From: Mucilaginibacter aurantiaciroseus
GTDB taxonomy: Bacteria > Bacteroidota > Bacteroidia > Sphingobacteriales > Sphingobacteriaceae
Direction of reading: 5' to 3'
DNA length: 64,000 nt
NCBI RefSeq assembly: GCF_024055595.1
Contig: NZ_JAMXOF010000001.1
Span: 1,612,001 to 1,676,000, forward strand
Positions 8,440 through 17,560 of the stretch are shown here, piece by piece. Within the stretch, counting starts at the first letter, position 1, and every line of letters begins with the position of its first letter. The position numbers and the translations under genes were made by a program. The notes under the pieces were generated by a model. The model was not told the DNA's origin, made no database searches, and saw only the letters and a program-made list of their open reading frames with translations.

Positions 8440-10296
8440 ATGGCTAAAGTTTCTATCAACCTGGCAACGGGTTCAATACAAAAAGAGGATATTATTGTAG
8501 GCATCGACCTGGGTACAACCAATTCATTGGTGGCCTTTATCGACCCCGACAAAAACCCGAAGGTGATCAATGATACCGGTAAAGGCGTTTTAGTGCCTTC
8601 TATTGTGCACTTTGGTACCGCAGGTGATATCACCGTAGGTAACGAAGCTAAAGAATATTTGATCACCGATCCGCAAAATACCGTGTTTTCGGTTAAGCGT
8701 TTGCTGGGCCGATCTTATGCTGATGTAAAAAACTACCAGGATTTTTTCTCTTACAAGATCATTGATGACGACAGCGAGAATCTGGTAAAAATTAAGGTTG
8801 GCGATAAATTTTACAACCCCATCGAACTGTCCGGACTCATCCTGAAAGAACTTAAGGAACGTGCCGAGCATGCCCTTAAAACCCCGGTAAGCCGCGCGGT
8901 AATAACCGTGCCTGCCTATTTTAACGATTCGCAGCGCCAGGCAACACGCGATGCAGGTAAACTTGCCGGGTTGGATGTTTTGCGTATTGTTAACGAGCCT
9001 ACAGCCGCAAGCCTTGCTTATGGCATTGGCCTCGATCCAGAAGAAACCAAAACCATTGCGGTATATGATTTGGGTGGTGGTACGTTTGATGTATCCATCC
9101 TGCAAATTCAGAATGGCATCTTCGAAGTACTCTCTACCAATGGCGATACTTTTTTGGGAGGTGATGATTTTGACCGCGTTATTGCCGATTACTGGATAGA
9201 AAAAAACAATATAGACAAAGCCGAACTGGCCAATAACCGCGAGTTGACACAAGAGCTTCGCCTGAAAGCCGAGGAAGCTAAGAAAGCATTTGCCCACCAA
9301 AGTATTTTCAACGAAAAGATAAGTGATATTTGGTGCACTATCGACCGTAATACGTTCGAGAAACTGATACTACCCAAAGTGCAGCAAACCATAACCGCCT
9401 GCCAAAATGCTTTGAAAGACGCTAAACTAACTACCGCTGATATTGATGAAGTGGTGATGGTTGGCGGCAGTACCCGCACGGCTTTAGTTAAAAAGATGGT
9501 TGCCGAATTTTTCGGTCGCCCGGTGCATGATGGCATTAACCCCCATGAGGTGGTTGCACTTGGTGCCGCTATACAGGCCGATGTTTTGGCCGGTAACCGC
9601 AGCGATATTTTACTGCTTGATGTTACCCCGCTTTCTTTAGGTATCGAAACTATGGGTGGTTTGATGGATACCATTATTCCCCGTAACTCCAAAATCCCGA
9701 CCAAGGCAGGCCGACAATACACCACTTCAAAAGATGGACAGGTGAATATGAAGATTGCCGTGTACCAGGGCGAGCGCGACCTGATCAGCGAGAACCGCAA
9801 ACTGGCCGAGTTTGAGCTAAAGGGCATCCCCGCTATGCCTGCAGGTTTCCCTAAGGTAGATATCAACTTTATACTGAATGCCGATGGGATCCTAAAGATC
9901 CAGGCTATTGAATTGCGCAGCGGCGTTAAGCAGGAGGTAGAGGTGAAACCAGCCTATGGCATTACCGACGACCTGGTGGAACAAATGCTGATGGACAGCA
10001 TCACCCACGCCAAAGATGATGTAAACGCCCGCATGCTGATAGAAGTCAAGACCGAGGCTGAGCAAATGGTTTACGTGGTCGAGAATTTCCTTAAAAAGAA
10101 TGGTCAGCTTTTAAACGCTGATGAAGTTACTGAAACTCATATCCAGTTAGAAGCCCTTAAAGCCGCCCTAAGCACCGGCGATAAAGACCTGATCCACAAC
10201 AAAATTGACATCTTAAACGACTTTACCCGCCCCTTTGCCGAACGTGTAATGGATGTAGCCATTGCTACCGCAATGAAGGGGAAGAGTATAGAGTAA
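8440..10296 (+). CDS. hscA: Hsp70-family Fe-S assembly chaperone HscA
   Basis: 618 residues, the length of HscA and shorter than DnaK. The ATPase phosphate-1 motif [10 protein letters not shown] is at about 20-29, [15 protein letters not shown] at about 205-220 and [10 protein letters not shown] near 340, followed by a short substrate-binding domain with [14 protein letters not shown] and a C-terminal helical lid. The N-terminal offset of about 20 residues before the ATPase motif and the lack of an acidic EEVD-like tail favour HscA over DnaK. HscA releases Fe-S clusters from IscU, recognising its LPPVK motif; the IscU at 55101-55514 has exactly that motif. No hscB or ferredoxin gene is adjacent. 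Confidence 0.88.
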   Translation: MAKVSINLATGSIQKEDIIVGIDLGTTNSLVAFIDPDKNPKVINDTGKGVLVPSIVHFGTAGDITVGNEAKEYLITDPQNTVFSVKRLLGRSYADVKNYQDFFSYKIIDDDSENLVKIKVGDKFYNPIELSGLILKELKERAEHALKTPVSRAVITVPAYFNDSQRQATRDAGKLAGLDVLRIVNEPTAASLAYGIGLDPEETKTIAVYDLGGGTFDVSILQIQNGIFEVLSTNGDTFLGGDDFDRVIADYWIEKNNIDKAELANNRELTQELRLKAEEAKKAFAHQSIFNEKISDIWCTIDRNTFEKLILPKVQQTITACQNALKDAKLTTADIDEVVMVGGSTRTALVKKMVAEFFGRPVHDGINPHEVVALGAAIQADVLAGNRSDILLLDVTPLSLGIETMGGLMDTIIPRNSKIPTKAGRQYTTSKDGQVNMKIAVYQGERDLISENRKLAEFELKGIPAMPAGFPKVDINFILNADGILKIQAIELRSGVKQEVEVKPAYGITDDLVEQMLMDSITHAKDDVNARMLIEVKTEAEQMVYVVENFLKKNGQLLNADEVTETHIQLEALKAALSTGDKDLIHNKIDILNDFTRPFAERVMDVAIATAMKGKSIE

Positions 10297-10312
10297 TGCT
10301 CTCAAAAAAAAA

Positions 10313-10397
10313 TGTCAATTACGAGCGATAGCGTGGTAATCTCATCATATCCGCTTGTCCTTTGAGATTGCCACATCACTACGTTTCGCAATGACAT
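10313..10397. repeat. Dispersed inverted repeat, family B
   Basis: Begins with ATGTCAATTACGAGCGATAGCG and ends with TTTCGCAATGACAT, imperfectly complementary outer arms. Family B copies are also at 30973-31103, 33763-33856 and 63560-63654. Confidence 0.7.
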
Positions 10398-10463
10398 AGT
10401 TTTTATTTATTCCAAACTCATAACCATAAAATGCGTTATTTATGCAATCTAACTAAATAGCAC

Positions 10464-11450
10464 TTGAAAAACATTCTACGCATCGCGGCACTGGTCACCT
10501 TTGCCGCATCAACTTTCTCCGCATCCGCGCAAACCGTTAAACAGGACAGCACCTTAAAACCGGCTACCCTTGATAGCGCCCGCTACGATTCTTTAATGAT
10601 CCGTTTAGCCAATGGCGATAAAACAGGCAAATGGCCTGTTAAAAAAGCGCCTTACCCAAAAGCCGGGGCCATACTGCCTTTCTATCGTGTGGTGGCTTAT
10701 TACGGCAATATGTACTCCAAAAACATGGGCGTACTTGGCGAATATGAGCCATCGGTAATGCGTAGTAAGCTATTAGCCGAGGTGAAAAGTTGGGAAGCCG
10801 CTGATCCTACAACGCCTGTAAAACCAGCTTTACATTATATATGCGTTACTGCCCAGGCGGATGCAGGCCGAAATGGTTTACATAACCAGAGGATGCCGTT
10901 CAGCCAGATAGATAAAGCTATTGAGATGGCTAAACCTATCAATGCCCTGGTATTCTTAGACATTCAGGTGGGCTTTAGTACGGTTGAAACCGAACTGCCG
11001 TTGTTAGAGAAATACCTAAAGATGCCAAACGTACATTTTGGCATCGACCCGGAATTTTCTATGAAAGAAGGCAGCGTACCCGGCAAGCGTATCGGCACAT
11101 TTGATGCTAAGGACATTAACTATGTGAGCAATTACCTCAGCAGCCTTTGTAAAAAATATAACCTGCCGCCAAAGATATTTGTGGTGCATCGTTTCACCAA
11201 ACGCATGGTTACCAATTATCGGGATATTAAACTTAACAGCAACGTACAATTTGTGATGGATATGGATGGATGGGGGCCGCCCGAACTTAAGAAAGGAACC
11301 TACAAATATTACGCAGCCGGCGAACCGGTGCAGTTTACGGGTTTCAAATTATTTTATAAGAATGATATTAAGAACGCCCCTAAGCGGATGTTGACACCTA
11401 AGGAGGTTTTAAGTTTGAAGCCCGCTCCTATTTATATACAGTACCAGTAG
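10464..11450 (+). CDS. Secreted protein of unknown function (TTG start)
   Basis: A 328-residue exported protein. The start must be TTG at 10464: an in-frame TAG ends at 10460, and the next ATG lies beyond the signal peptide (KNILRIAALVTFAASTFSASAQ). Conserved-looking segments are ILPFYRVVAYYGNMYSKNMG, ALHYICVTAQADAG, NALVFLDIQVGFS, VHFGIDPEFSM, PPKIFVVHRFTKRMV and VQFVMDMDGWG. Their alternation of strands and helices suggests a TIM-barrel-like fold. They remind me of an actinobacterial family of secreted hypothetical proteins with the same order of motifs, but I cannot confirm this here. It is single, ending in a strong terminator. Confidence 0.75.
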   Translation: MKNILRIAALVTFAASTFSASAQTVKQDSTLKPATLDSARYDSLMIRLANGDKTGKWPVKKAPYPKAGAILPFYRVVAYYGNMYSKNMGVLGEYEPSVMRSKLLAEVKSWEAADPTTPVKPALHYICVTAQADAGRNGLHNQRMPFSQIDKAIEMAKPINALVFLDIQVGFSTVETELPLLEKYLKMPNVHFGIDPEFSMKEGSVPGKRIGTFDAKDINYVSNYLSSLCKKYNLPPKIFVVHRFTKRMVTNYRDIKLNSNVQFVMDMDGWGPPELKKGTYKYYAAGEPVQFTGFKLFYKNDIKNAPKRMLTPKEVLSLKPAPIYIQYQ

Positions 11451-11464
11451 AAATATTGTGACAC

Positions 11465-11497
11465 AAAGAAGCCCGCATCAATACGGGCTTCTTTTAT
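11465..11497. terminator. Bidirectional rho-independent terminator
   Basis: Perfect 11-bp stem AAAGAAGCCCG / CGGGCTTCTTT with an 8-nt loop, followed by a T-rich run on the + strand and preceded by A residues. It ends the secreted-protein gene and, on the other strand, the 11512-11802 gene. Confidence 0.85.
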
Positions 11498-11511
11498 TTT
11501 AGCCAAACTAA

Positions 11512-11802
11512 TTACAGTTTGCTTATTTCTTCCTGCTCTTTTAGTGCAGTGATATTGTTTTTGTTGCTGTACTCATCTGTCTGGCTTGCAAAATCTTCTA
11601 ATATGCTGGCGATAGTGTCAAGATTATCCGCTATACGCTGGTGCATGTCTGGCAAGTCTTTTTCTATTCTTTTATTGCCAAGGTCAATGTTGTCTACTTC
11701 GATTTTCGCGATCTTTTGTATCAACGCCTGGTTACTGTTTTTTAAATCCTCTAATTCATGGACGATTTTTTCCATCAATTCAAATTTTCTGATCTTATCC
11801 AT
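11512..11802 (-). CDS. Small coiled-coil protein, unknown function
   Basis: 96 residues, almost wholly helical, with heptad-like spacing of hydrophobic residues (LMEKIVHELEDLKNSN, ALIQKIAKIEV, IADNLDTIASILEDF). There is no signal peptide or membrane segment, so it is probably cytoplasmic and oligomeric. It is convergent with the secreted protein and shares the terminator at 11465-11497. I do not recognise the family. Confidence 0.6.
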   Translation of the reverse strand: MDKIRKFELMEKIVHELEDLKNSNQALIQKIAKIEVDNIDLGNKRIEKDLPDMHQRIADNLDTIASILEDFASQTDEYSNKNNITALKEQEEISKL

Positions 11803-11896
11803 AGGTATCTTAATTTTTTATAAACTACATATAGCCATAACAGTGCCAAAGTAGATTTAATTTGGATTTACCACATATAACTAATAACTTAGTTAT

Positions 11897-13045
11897 ATGA
11901 AATCCATCTATTGCCTATTACTCCTTTCCATCTTATCTATAAGATGTTTCGCGCAGGAAACAACTAAAGTTGATGACGCTTTATTGTTGGACTATTATCA
12001 AAATCAGCGTTTTGCAGAAGCTGCCGATTACCTGAAGAAAACCTATAGCGAACCAATAAATAGTACAAAAGCGCTGGGGCAACTGGCCTATACATTAAAC
12101 ATGGCAGGGCGTTTGGCAGATGCAGAGGGGTACTACCAACGCATCTATAATATAGATTCTACCAATACGCCGGTATTGTATAGCCTGGGGAGTTTAAACC
12201 TGCGCCGCGGTAACAATGACAAGGCCGAAGTATATTACAAGCGCATCTTAACGCGCGATATTACAAACTTTATGGTGTATAAGCAATTGGCTACCATCAG
12301 CCACGATAAAAACGACCTTACCTCCTACATCGTTTATCTGCAAAAGGCCAATAAATTAAATCCTGCCGAACCGGATGTGGCATCTGACCTGAGCGAGGTG
12401 TACATCAGTATGAAATTTACCGCGCAGGCCGAAAAAGTACTGAACGCCGCCATAACCGCCGACCCGGAAAATATCGTCCTACTCAATAGCCTCATGAAGC
12501 TGCAATACGCCCAAATGAAATGGCCGGAAACTGTGGGCACCTGTCTTAAACTGGTAAATTATGGTAATGGGTCGGGACAGGTGCTTACCAAGCTTGGTGT
12601 AGCTTATTACAACACCCAAAATTATGATTGCAGCATTTCTACCTTTGTAAGTATGGATAAGATTGCCCGCAACGAAACCAGTTATTATTATACTGGCTTA
12701 GGCTACAAGGCCGTTAAAGATCAAAACATGGCGATATTTTACCTGCAAAAAGCCATTATTGAAGGCATCTCCCCAAACACAGGCGCGTATTACGGCGAGG
12801 TGGCAGATAGTAACGAGAAACTGCACAAGTTTAAAAAAGCCATAACAGCTTATCAAAAAAGTTTGGAATTTGATGAAACACCTATGATCTACTACTCGCT
12901 GGCAAACGTTTATGATACGAATTTAAAGGATAAAAAAAGCGCCGTTAAATACTACAAGAAATATCTTGCCAGTAAACCTCCGGTAGATAAACAAAAAGGT
13001 TTTATTGATTATTCGAAAAGCAGGGTGGCGGTTTTGAGTAAATAG
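11897..13045 (+). CDS. Exported TPR-repeat protein
   Basis: 382 residues with a signal peptide (KSIYCLLLLSILSIRCFAQ). Tandem tetratricopeptide helices follow from about residue 60: LGQLAYTLNMAGRLADAEGYYQ, YSLGSLNLRRGNNDKAEVYY, YKQLATISHDKNDLTSYIVYL, ASDLSEVYISMKFTAQAEKVL, then LGVAYYNTQNYDCSI, YYTGLGYKAVKDQNMAIFYL and IYYSLANVYDTNLKDKKSAVKYY. TPR solenoids bind partner proteins; the partner is unknown. The gene is single and ends at a family A repeat. Confidence 0.82.
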   Translation: MKSIYCLLLLSILSIRCFAQETTKVDDALLLDYYQNQRFAEAADYLKKTYSEPINSTKALGQLAYTLNMAGRLADAEGYYQRIYNIDSTNTPVLYSLGSLNLRRGNNDKAEVYYKRILTRDITNFMVYKQLATISHDKNDLTSYIVYLQKANKLNPAEPDVASDLSEVYISMKFTAQAEKVLNAAITADPENIVLLNSLMKLQYAQMKWPETVGTCLKLVNYGNGSGQVLTKLGVAYYNTQNYDCSISTFVSMDKIARNETSYYYTGLGYKAVKDQNMAIFYLQKAIIEGISPNTGAYYGEVADSNEKLHKFKKAITAYQKSLEFDETPMIYYSLANVYDTNLKDKKSAVKYYKKYLASKPPVDKQKGFIDYSKSRVAVLSK

Positions 13046-13049
13046 GCTT

Positions 13050-13111
13050 GTCATGGTGAGCCTGTCGAACCATTCGTCGCTTATATAAGTCTTCGACAAG
13101 CTCAGACTGAC
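13050..13111. repeat. Dispersed inverted repeat, family A
   Basis: GTCATGGTGAGCCTGTCGAA at 13050-13069 pairs with TTCGACAAGCTCAGACTGAC at 13092-13111 with few mismatches and a 22-nt spacer. It lies between convergent genes and could form a terminator-like hairpin. Confidence 0.8.
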
Positions 13112-13119
13112 ATTTCGCT

Positions 13120-13704
13120 TTACCTATTCATCAACCTTGCCACGTATTTTCCAATAATATCAAACTCCAGATTTACAACCGAGCCTTCGCTTACGTTGTG
13201 CAGGTTGGTATGCTCGTAAGTGTATGGTATAATGGCTACCGAAAAGTAGTTAGGGCCCGAATTTACAACGGTTAGGCTAATGCCGTTTACGCAGATAGAG
13301 CCTTTCTCTACCGTTACATTACCTACCGATGAATCATACTCAAAAGTGTATTCCCAACTGCCGTCGAGCTCGGTAAATTTGGTACAGGTGGCGGTTTGGT
13401 CTACATGGCCCTGTACAATATGCCCATCCAAACGGGCATTCATTTGCATACAGCGCTCCAGGTTTACAGGTTCGCCAACTTTTAGGTAGCCTATGCTGGT
13501 TTTGTTCAGGGTCTCTTCAATAGCGGTAACGGTGTGAGTATCATCAGTCAATCCTACCACAGTTAAACAAACGCCGTTATGTGCAACCGATTGATCGATC
13601 TTTAACTCATTAACAATACCCGATTGTACGGTGATATGCAGGTTGCCATGGTCGTGGCGCAGATCGGTTACCTTACCTAAAGTTTCTATAATTCCTGTAA
13701 ACAT
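13120..13704 (-). CDS. ribE: Riboflavin synthase, alpha subunit
   Basis: Catalyses dismutation of two 6,7-dimethyl-8-ribityllumazines to riboflavin. The 194 residues hold two lumazine-binding repeats: MFTGIIETLGKV at the start with NGVCLTVVG and LERCMQMNARLDGHIVQGHVD, then EKGSICVNGISLTVVN and a closing IIPYTYEHTNL. The N-terminal MFTGI sequence fixes the start. No other rib gene is adjacent, so it may be transcribed alone. A palindromic CTGTAAAAATACAG lies just upstream of the start. Confidence 0.95.
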   Translation of the reverse strand: MFTGIIETLGKVTDLRHDHGNLHITVQSGIVNELKIDQSVAHNGVCLTVVGLTDDTHTVTAIEETLNKTSIGYLKVGEPVNLERCMQMNARLDGHIVQGHVDQTATCTKFTELDGSWEYTFEYDSSVGNVTVEKGSICVNGISLTVVNSGPNYFSVAIIPYTYEHTNLHNVSEGSVVNLEFDIIGKYVARLMNR

Positions 13705-13757
13705 AGTGCTGTAAAAATACAGAATTTTAGGTGTGCAGTATGTTATCCCAACATCAT

Positions 13758-13790
13758 AAAAAAAGCGGATAACCTTTTGGGTTAGCCGCT
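13758..13790 (-). terminator. Rho-independent terminator after small ORF
   Basis: On the - strand, AGCGGCTAACC and GGTTATCCGCT pair over 11 bp with one mismatch around a 5-nt loop, followed by seven T residues. It lies 22 bp after the stop of the 13812-13937 reading frame, which implies transcription of that frame. Confidence 0.75.
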
Positions 13791-13811
13791 ATTAAATGCT
13801 TATGGTTTATA

Positions 13812-13937
13812 CTATTGTATAGTTATATCAAATACTTGCCCGTTGAAAGATAGTTTTGCTTTGTGGCTATCAAAAAACTCGATATTACCTGTAAAGCTAA
13901 AATCTTTGCCTGCATGAGTACCCTTTGAGGTGGTCAT
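13812..13937 (-). CDS. Possible 41-residue protein
   Basis: A short frame starting ATG ACC ACC TCA and reading MTTSKGTHAGKDF then SFTGNIEFFDSHKAKLSFNG and QVFDITIQ. The composition alternates polar and hydrophobic residues as in a small beta-structured protein, and a good terminator follows at once. The frame stays open 14 codons upstream of the ATG to a TGA, so it could also be the tail of a longer decayed gene. No ribosome-binding site is clear. The rest of the 387-bp gap between ribE and the SRPBCC gene shows nothing else. Confidence 0.4.
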   Translation of the reverse strand: MTTSKGTHAGKDFSFTGNIEFFDSHKAKLSFNGQVFDITIQ

Positions 13938-14091
13938 AATACGTTGTGATAATGGGTACTTAGTTATAACTAAAGCAATTCAATAGTAAATATTTATGCA
14001 ACTTTATTTTCACTTTCGCTTGTAAGGCGATTTAAAAATCAGCGTACCCGTTTTAGGTTAAAAATATTTCTAAAATTAAAAAAGTTTCTCA

Positions 14092-14589
14092 TTACTTAAA
14101 ACAACTATACAAATCTACCCGTTTGTTGCGCAAATCCTTTCCATTCTCCATAACCGATTTTAGATTGGCGAGGTAAAAAGTCCACCCTACCTGGCATTGT
14201 ATCATCAGGTTTTTTTCGGGGTCGCTTTCCTGCGGGATGTTGGTTTGTTCCAGTTCGATAATTGTCAGGCCATTCCGCGTGCTAAAGTTTACGGTAACTA
14301 TACTGTCACCGGCAAAACTAAATTTGATCTGATCTTGCCCGTTGGCTTCCAGCACACTACCCTGTTGCATTACATCGTTATGGTAGCCATGCCAGTACCA
14401 GGTATAGGTATCCTCCTTTAAAATTTGCTCATTATTACCACGCAGTCTCTGCGGAACCGTAAAAAAATCCGCTTTGCGCAAAAACCATTTTTCCAGCCCT
14501 GCGGGCGTGCTCCAGGCCAGGTAAAGGCTGCGCAGATCCATATTATAGTCTCCACAAAGCTTAAATTTCGTCCAGCGGGTATCTTCCAT
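14092..14589 (-). CDS. SRPBCC (AHSA1-like) domain protein
   Basis: 165 residues of the START-like AHSA1 type: NMDLRSLYLAWSTPAGLEKWF at the N-terminus, a WYWHGYHNDVMQQGSVLEAN centre, a beta strand IVTVNFSTRNGLTIIELEQ, and a C-terminal helix QCQVGWTFYLANLKSVMENG. The fold binds hydrophobic ligands, but none is known here. It is divergent from the NUDIX gene with an 89-bp gap. It is distinct in sequence from the SRPBCC protein at 1199-1624. Confidence 0.8.
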   Translation of the reverse strand: MEDTRWTKFKLCGDYNMDLRSLYLAWSTPAGLEKWFLRKADFFTVPQRLRGNNEQILKEDTYTWYWHGYHNDVMQQGSVLEANGQDQIKFSFAGDSIVTVNFSTRNGLTIIELEQTNIPQESDPEKNLMIQCQVGWTFYLANLKSVMENGKDLRNKRVDLYSCFK

Positions 14590-14678
14590 ATCAAAAAAAG
14601 TTTACTTATAAGGAATGTATTAGCATAAAACAAACCATAATACTTTGTGTTTTGATAATTTGCCATTAAAACTATTAT

Positions 14679-15140
14679 ATGCCAAAGCAAAGCGCGGGGA
14701 TCTTATTATATAAGTTAGCAAACGGATTATTACAGATTTTTCTGGCGCATCCCGGTGGGCCATACTTTCGCAAAAAAGATGATGGCGCCTGGTCTATCCC
14801 CAAAGGCGAATTTCTTGATGACGAAGATCCGCTTGCCGCCGCTCAACGCGAATTTAAGGAAGAAGTTGGCAAACCGATCGCCGGTAATTTTATAAAGCTA
14901 CAACCCGCTAAACAAAAAAGCGGTAAAGTAGTACATGCCTGGGCCGTAGAAGGCGACATCGACCATGCCAATATTGCCAGTAATACCTTCGAAATAGAAT
15001 GGCCGCCAAAATCCGGCAAACACGCCAGCTTCCCAGAAATTGACAGGGCAAGTTGGTTTACTATTGATGAAGCGAAAGTAAAGATCATCCCCGGGCAAGT
15101 GGGGTTGATTGAGGAGTTGGAAGGAATTACCGGGATTTAG
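14679..15140 (+). CDS. NUDIX hydrolase
   Basis: 153 residues. The Nudix box is complete: GEFLDDEDPLAAAQREFKEE followed by VG, fitting G-x5-E-x7-REUxEExGU and giving the Mg-binding glutamates. The N-terminal SAGILLYKLANGLLQIFLAHPGGP and the WSIPKGE lead-in are like those of diadenosine-polyphosphate or dNTP-cleaving NUDIX proteins. The substrate cannot be assigned from sequence alone. It ends just before a D-type repeat and is convergent with accC. Confidence 0.88.
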   Translation: MPKQSAGILLYKLANGLLQIFLAHPGGPYFRKKDDGAWSIPKGEFLDDEDPLAAAQREFKEEVGKPIAGNFIKLQPAKQKSGKVVHAWAVEGDIDHANIASNTFEIEWPPKSGKHASFPEIDRASWFTIDEAKVKIIPGQVGLIEELEGITGI

Positions 15141-15176
15141 CAGATTAACAAAAAAGTCTTCCCTACCGGGGGAGAT

Positions 15177-16658
15177 TTAGAGGGGGCTTCTATTCCTAAC
15201 CCAATTACTCTCTTCAGCACCAACGGTTTCTGCAACCACCAATTTCTTTACGGCCAGTAACTTCTCCATTACCAAGGTAGCGATAAGCGCTTCCTTTTCG
15301 TTGCCTGTTTCCAGCGACTCGGCGGTGAAATATTTTTTGACGAAGTGGGTATCAAAGTTGCCCGAGGTGAAAGCATCATGCTGCATTACAAACTTGCCAA
15401 ACGGTAAGGTTGTGGTGATGCCGGTAATAATATACTCGTCAATAGCCCTTATCATACGTTCTATAGCCTCTGTACGGTCCTTACCGTAGGTGATCAGCTT
15501 GGCAATCATCGGGTCGTAATAAATCGGGATCTCCATGCCTTGTTCAAAGCCGTCATCCACCCTTACGCCCGGGCCTTTTGGGGTAACGTAAGTTTGCAGC
15601 GTACCAATATCCGGCAGGAAATTATTAGCAGGGTCTTCGGCATACACGCGCAGTTCTATGGCGTGACCCTGGATCTTCAGGTCGTCTTGCTTAAAGCTGA
15701 TGGCTTCGCCGCGGGCAATACGGATCTGTTCTTTCACCAGGTCGATGCCGGTGATCAGTTCGGTAACGGGGTGCTCCACCTGCAGGCGGGTGTTCATCTC
15801 CAGAAAAAAGAAGTCCAGTTTCTCGTCCATAATAAACTCAACTGTGCCCGCGCCGGTGTAATTAACCGAGCGTGCAACATCAACCGCGCATTTACCCATC
15901 GCTGCTCGAATCTCGGGCGTCAATATATACGATGGCGCTTCTTCTACCACCTTTTGATGGCGGCGCTGTACCGAGCAATCCCGCTCGAAAAGGTGCACAA
16001 TATTGCCATGCGTATCGCCCAAAACCTGGATCTCGATGTGCCTTGGCGATGAAACATAACGTTCTATAAATACAGCGCCATCGCCAAAGGCCGAAATAGC
16101 TTCGGAAACGGCAAGGCCCATTTGTTCTTCAAAATCTTCAGGGGTGTCTACTATGCGCATGCCTTTGCCACCACCACCGGCAGCAGCTTTGATCAGGATG
16201 GGGAAACCAACCTCAACTGCGCGGAGCTTGGCCTCGGGCACATCGGTTATGGCTTCCTCAGTGCCGGGTACCATGGGGATGTTATATTTTGAGGCTGCGG
16301 CTTTGGCAGATAGCTTGTTACCCATCACTTCCATGGCTTCAGGCGATGGGCCTATTAGTATAAGCCCAGCCTCGCGTACTTGCCTTGCAAAATTGGCGTT
16401 TTCACTTAAGAACCCATAACCGGGATGGATGCCTTGGGCACCTGTTTGTTTACAGGCGGCAATTATTTTATCGCCAACAAGATATGATTGATTAGATGGT
16501 GCTGCACCGATAAAAACGGCTTCGTCGGCGTAACGCACGTGCAGGGCGTTACGGTCGGCTTCAGAATAAACGGCTACTGTTTTAATCCCCATTTCGCGGG
16601 CCGAACGCATTACACGTAAAGCGATCTCGCCCCGGTTAGCTACCAATATTTTTTGCAT
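15177..16658 (-). CDS. accC: Biotin carboxylase subunit of an acyl-CoA carboxylase
   Basis: Carboxylates biotin on a carrier protein with ATP and bicarbonate. I chose the start at 16658 (MQKILVANRGEIALRV) because the family begins there; 33 extra upstream residues are low-complexity and cross the promoter. Visible are the ATP-grasp glycine loop AAAGGGGKGMRIV, HIEIQVLGD, FERDCSVQRRHQKVVEEAP and EMNTRLQVEHPVTELITGID. Its 493 residues exceed the about 449 of classic AccC, with about 45 extra C-terminal residues. No accB or carboxyltransferase gene is adjacent, so acetyl-, propionyl- or pyruvate-carboxylase roles are all possible. Confidence 0.88.
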   Translation of the reverse strand: MQKILVANRGEIALRVMRSAREMGIKTVAVYSEADRNALHVRYADEAVFIGAAPSNQSYLVGDKIIAACKQTGAQGIHPGYGFLSENANFARQVREAGLILIGPSPEAMEVMGNKLSAKAAASKYNIPMVPGTEEAITDVPEAKLRAVEVGFPILIKAAAGGGGKGMRIVDTPEDFEEQMGLAVSEAISAFGDGAVFIERYVSSPRHIEIQVLGDTHGNIVHLFERDCSVQRRHQKVVEEAPSYILTPEIRAAMGKCAVDVARSVNYTGAGTVEFIMDEKLDFFFLEMNTRLQVEHPVTELITGIDLVKEQIRIARGEAISFKQDDLKIQGHAIELRVYAEDPANNFLPDIGTLQTYVTPKGPGVRVDDGFEQGMEIPIYYDPMIAKLITYGKDRTEAIERMIRAIDEYIITGITTTLPFGKFVMQHDAFTSGNFDTHFVKKYFTAESLETGNEKEALIATLVMEKLLAVKKLVVAETVGAEESNWVRNRSPL

Positions 16659-16664
16659 AGGAAA

Positions 16665-16672
16665 CAAATGTA
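16665..16672 (-). promoter_or_regulatory. Probable -7 promoter box of the biotin carboxylase gene
   Basis: TACATTTG on the - strand fits TAnnTTTG and ends 6 bp from the ATG, implying an almost leaderless transcript. Confidence 0.5.
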
Positions 16673-16726
16673 ACGGATTAACTGTAAAAAAGAAATGCCA
16701 TTTCGAAGAGCTCAAAACAGCCCAAA

Positions 16727-16750
16727 TGTTCACGTTCACGTTTGTGAACA
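16727..16750. promoter_or_regulatory. Palindrome upstream of accC, candidate operator
   Basis: TGTTCAC (16727-16733) and GTGAACA (16744-16750) form a 24-bp interrupted palindrome about 55-75 bp upstream of the accC promoter box. A fatty-acid regulator site is possible; no factor is identified. Confidence 0.3.
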
Positions 16751-17065
16751 CACGCAACTAATTGCAATTAACTAATAATCAGATTTTTATAAATTAGATT
16801 ACTGACAATGTAGTGCCACCATATGATTCATTTAAAAATTTAAAGCAGTTGTTACAAGCATGGCGGCTTGTTGGTAACAATACCAACAAGGGCAGAAAAA
16901 CTAGAAACGAGTAATAAAAGAAAATTGCTATTTCGAACGAGGTACGAGGAGAACCGACCTTAGGGAGCCCATCGTAGATAAATCTTGTTAGATAAGAAAT
17001 CGACTACTTGTTATAAAGAACAAGATTTCTCATCGCTGCGCTTCCCTCGAAATGACAAAGGTGGT
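16751..17065. other. Non-coding gap with repeat remnants between accC and nuoB
   Basis: No convincing reading frame. TTGTTGGTAACAATACCAACAAG at about 16870-16892 is a short palindrome. From about 16925 to 17056 is a variant of repeat family B: ATTTCGAACGAGG at one end and CCCTCGAAATGAC at the other, using the word TTTCGA instead of TTGCGA. Confidence 0.5.
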
Positions 17066-17560
17066 TTAAGCCGGTTGCTCCCCCGCTACAATATGTTCTT
17101 TCTCTATCTTCTTCTGCAACTCCAATATAGCGCCTATCAACGCTTCCGGCCTTGGCGGGCAGCCTTGTACGTAAACATCAACCGGGATTACCCTGTCAAC
17201 GCCTTTTACTACGTGGTAGCCATGCTGCCAGTATGGGCCGCCGCAGTTAGAGCATGAGCCCATAGAGATCACATATTTAGGATCGGGCATTTGTTCGTAA
17301 AGGCGTTTGATACGCTCGGCCATTTTAAAGGTAACCGTACCGGCTATGATGATTACATCTGATTGCCGTGCAGACGGCCTTGGGAACACCCCAAAACGGT
17401 CCAGATCGTACGTAGAAGCCAACGCTCCCATCATTTCTATCGCGCAGCAGGCAATTCCAAAACTTAGCGGCCATAATGATGACAGCCTCGCCCAGTTGAG
17501 CAGATCATCCATTTTAGTGATCACAATGCCACCGGCTTCGTTGGTCAAATCAGGCGTCAT
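17066..17560 (-). CDS. nuoB: NADH-quinone oxidoreductase subunit B
   Basis: The 164-residue subunit that holds cluster N2, next to the quinone site of complex I. The four cysteine ligands are visible: the pair in [10 protein letters not shown] (Cys38-39), one in [12 protein letters not shown] and one in [12 protein letters not shown]. The N-terminal tail [11 protein letters not shown] is short. It overlaps nuoA by 11 bp (nuoA stop at 17550, nuoB start at 17560), so the two are translationally coupled. The next subunits, C and D, are 15 kb away on the other strand. Confidence 0.96.
   Translation of the reverse strand: MTPDLTNEAGGIVITKMDDLLNWARLSSLWPLSFGIACCAIEMMGALASTYDLDRFGVFPRPSARQSDVIIIAGTVTFKMAERIKRLYEQMPDPKYVISMGSCSNCGGPYWQHGYHVVKGVDRVIPVDVYVQGCPPRPEALIGAILELQKKIEKEHIVAGEQPA

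Noticed and set aside
8590..9866. Two long minus-strand frames opposite hscA
   Set aside because: They mirror the codon pattern of the Hsp70 gene and show no start context or motifs.
15540..16052. Long open frame on the plus strand inside accC
   Set aside because: It is antisense to the conserved ATP-grasp core of biotin carboxylase; the minus-strand motifs explain the openness.
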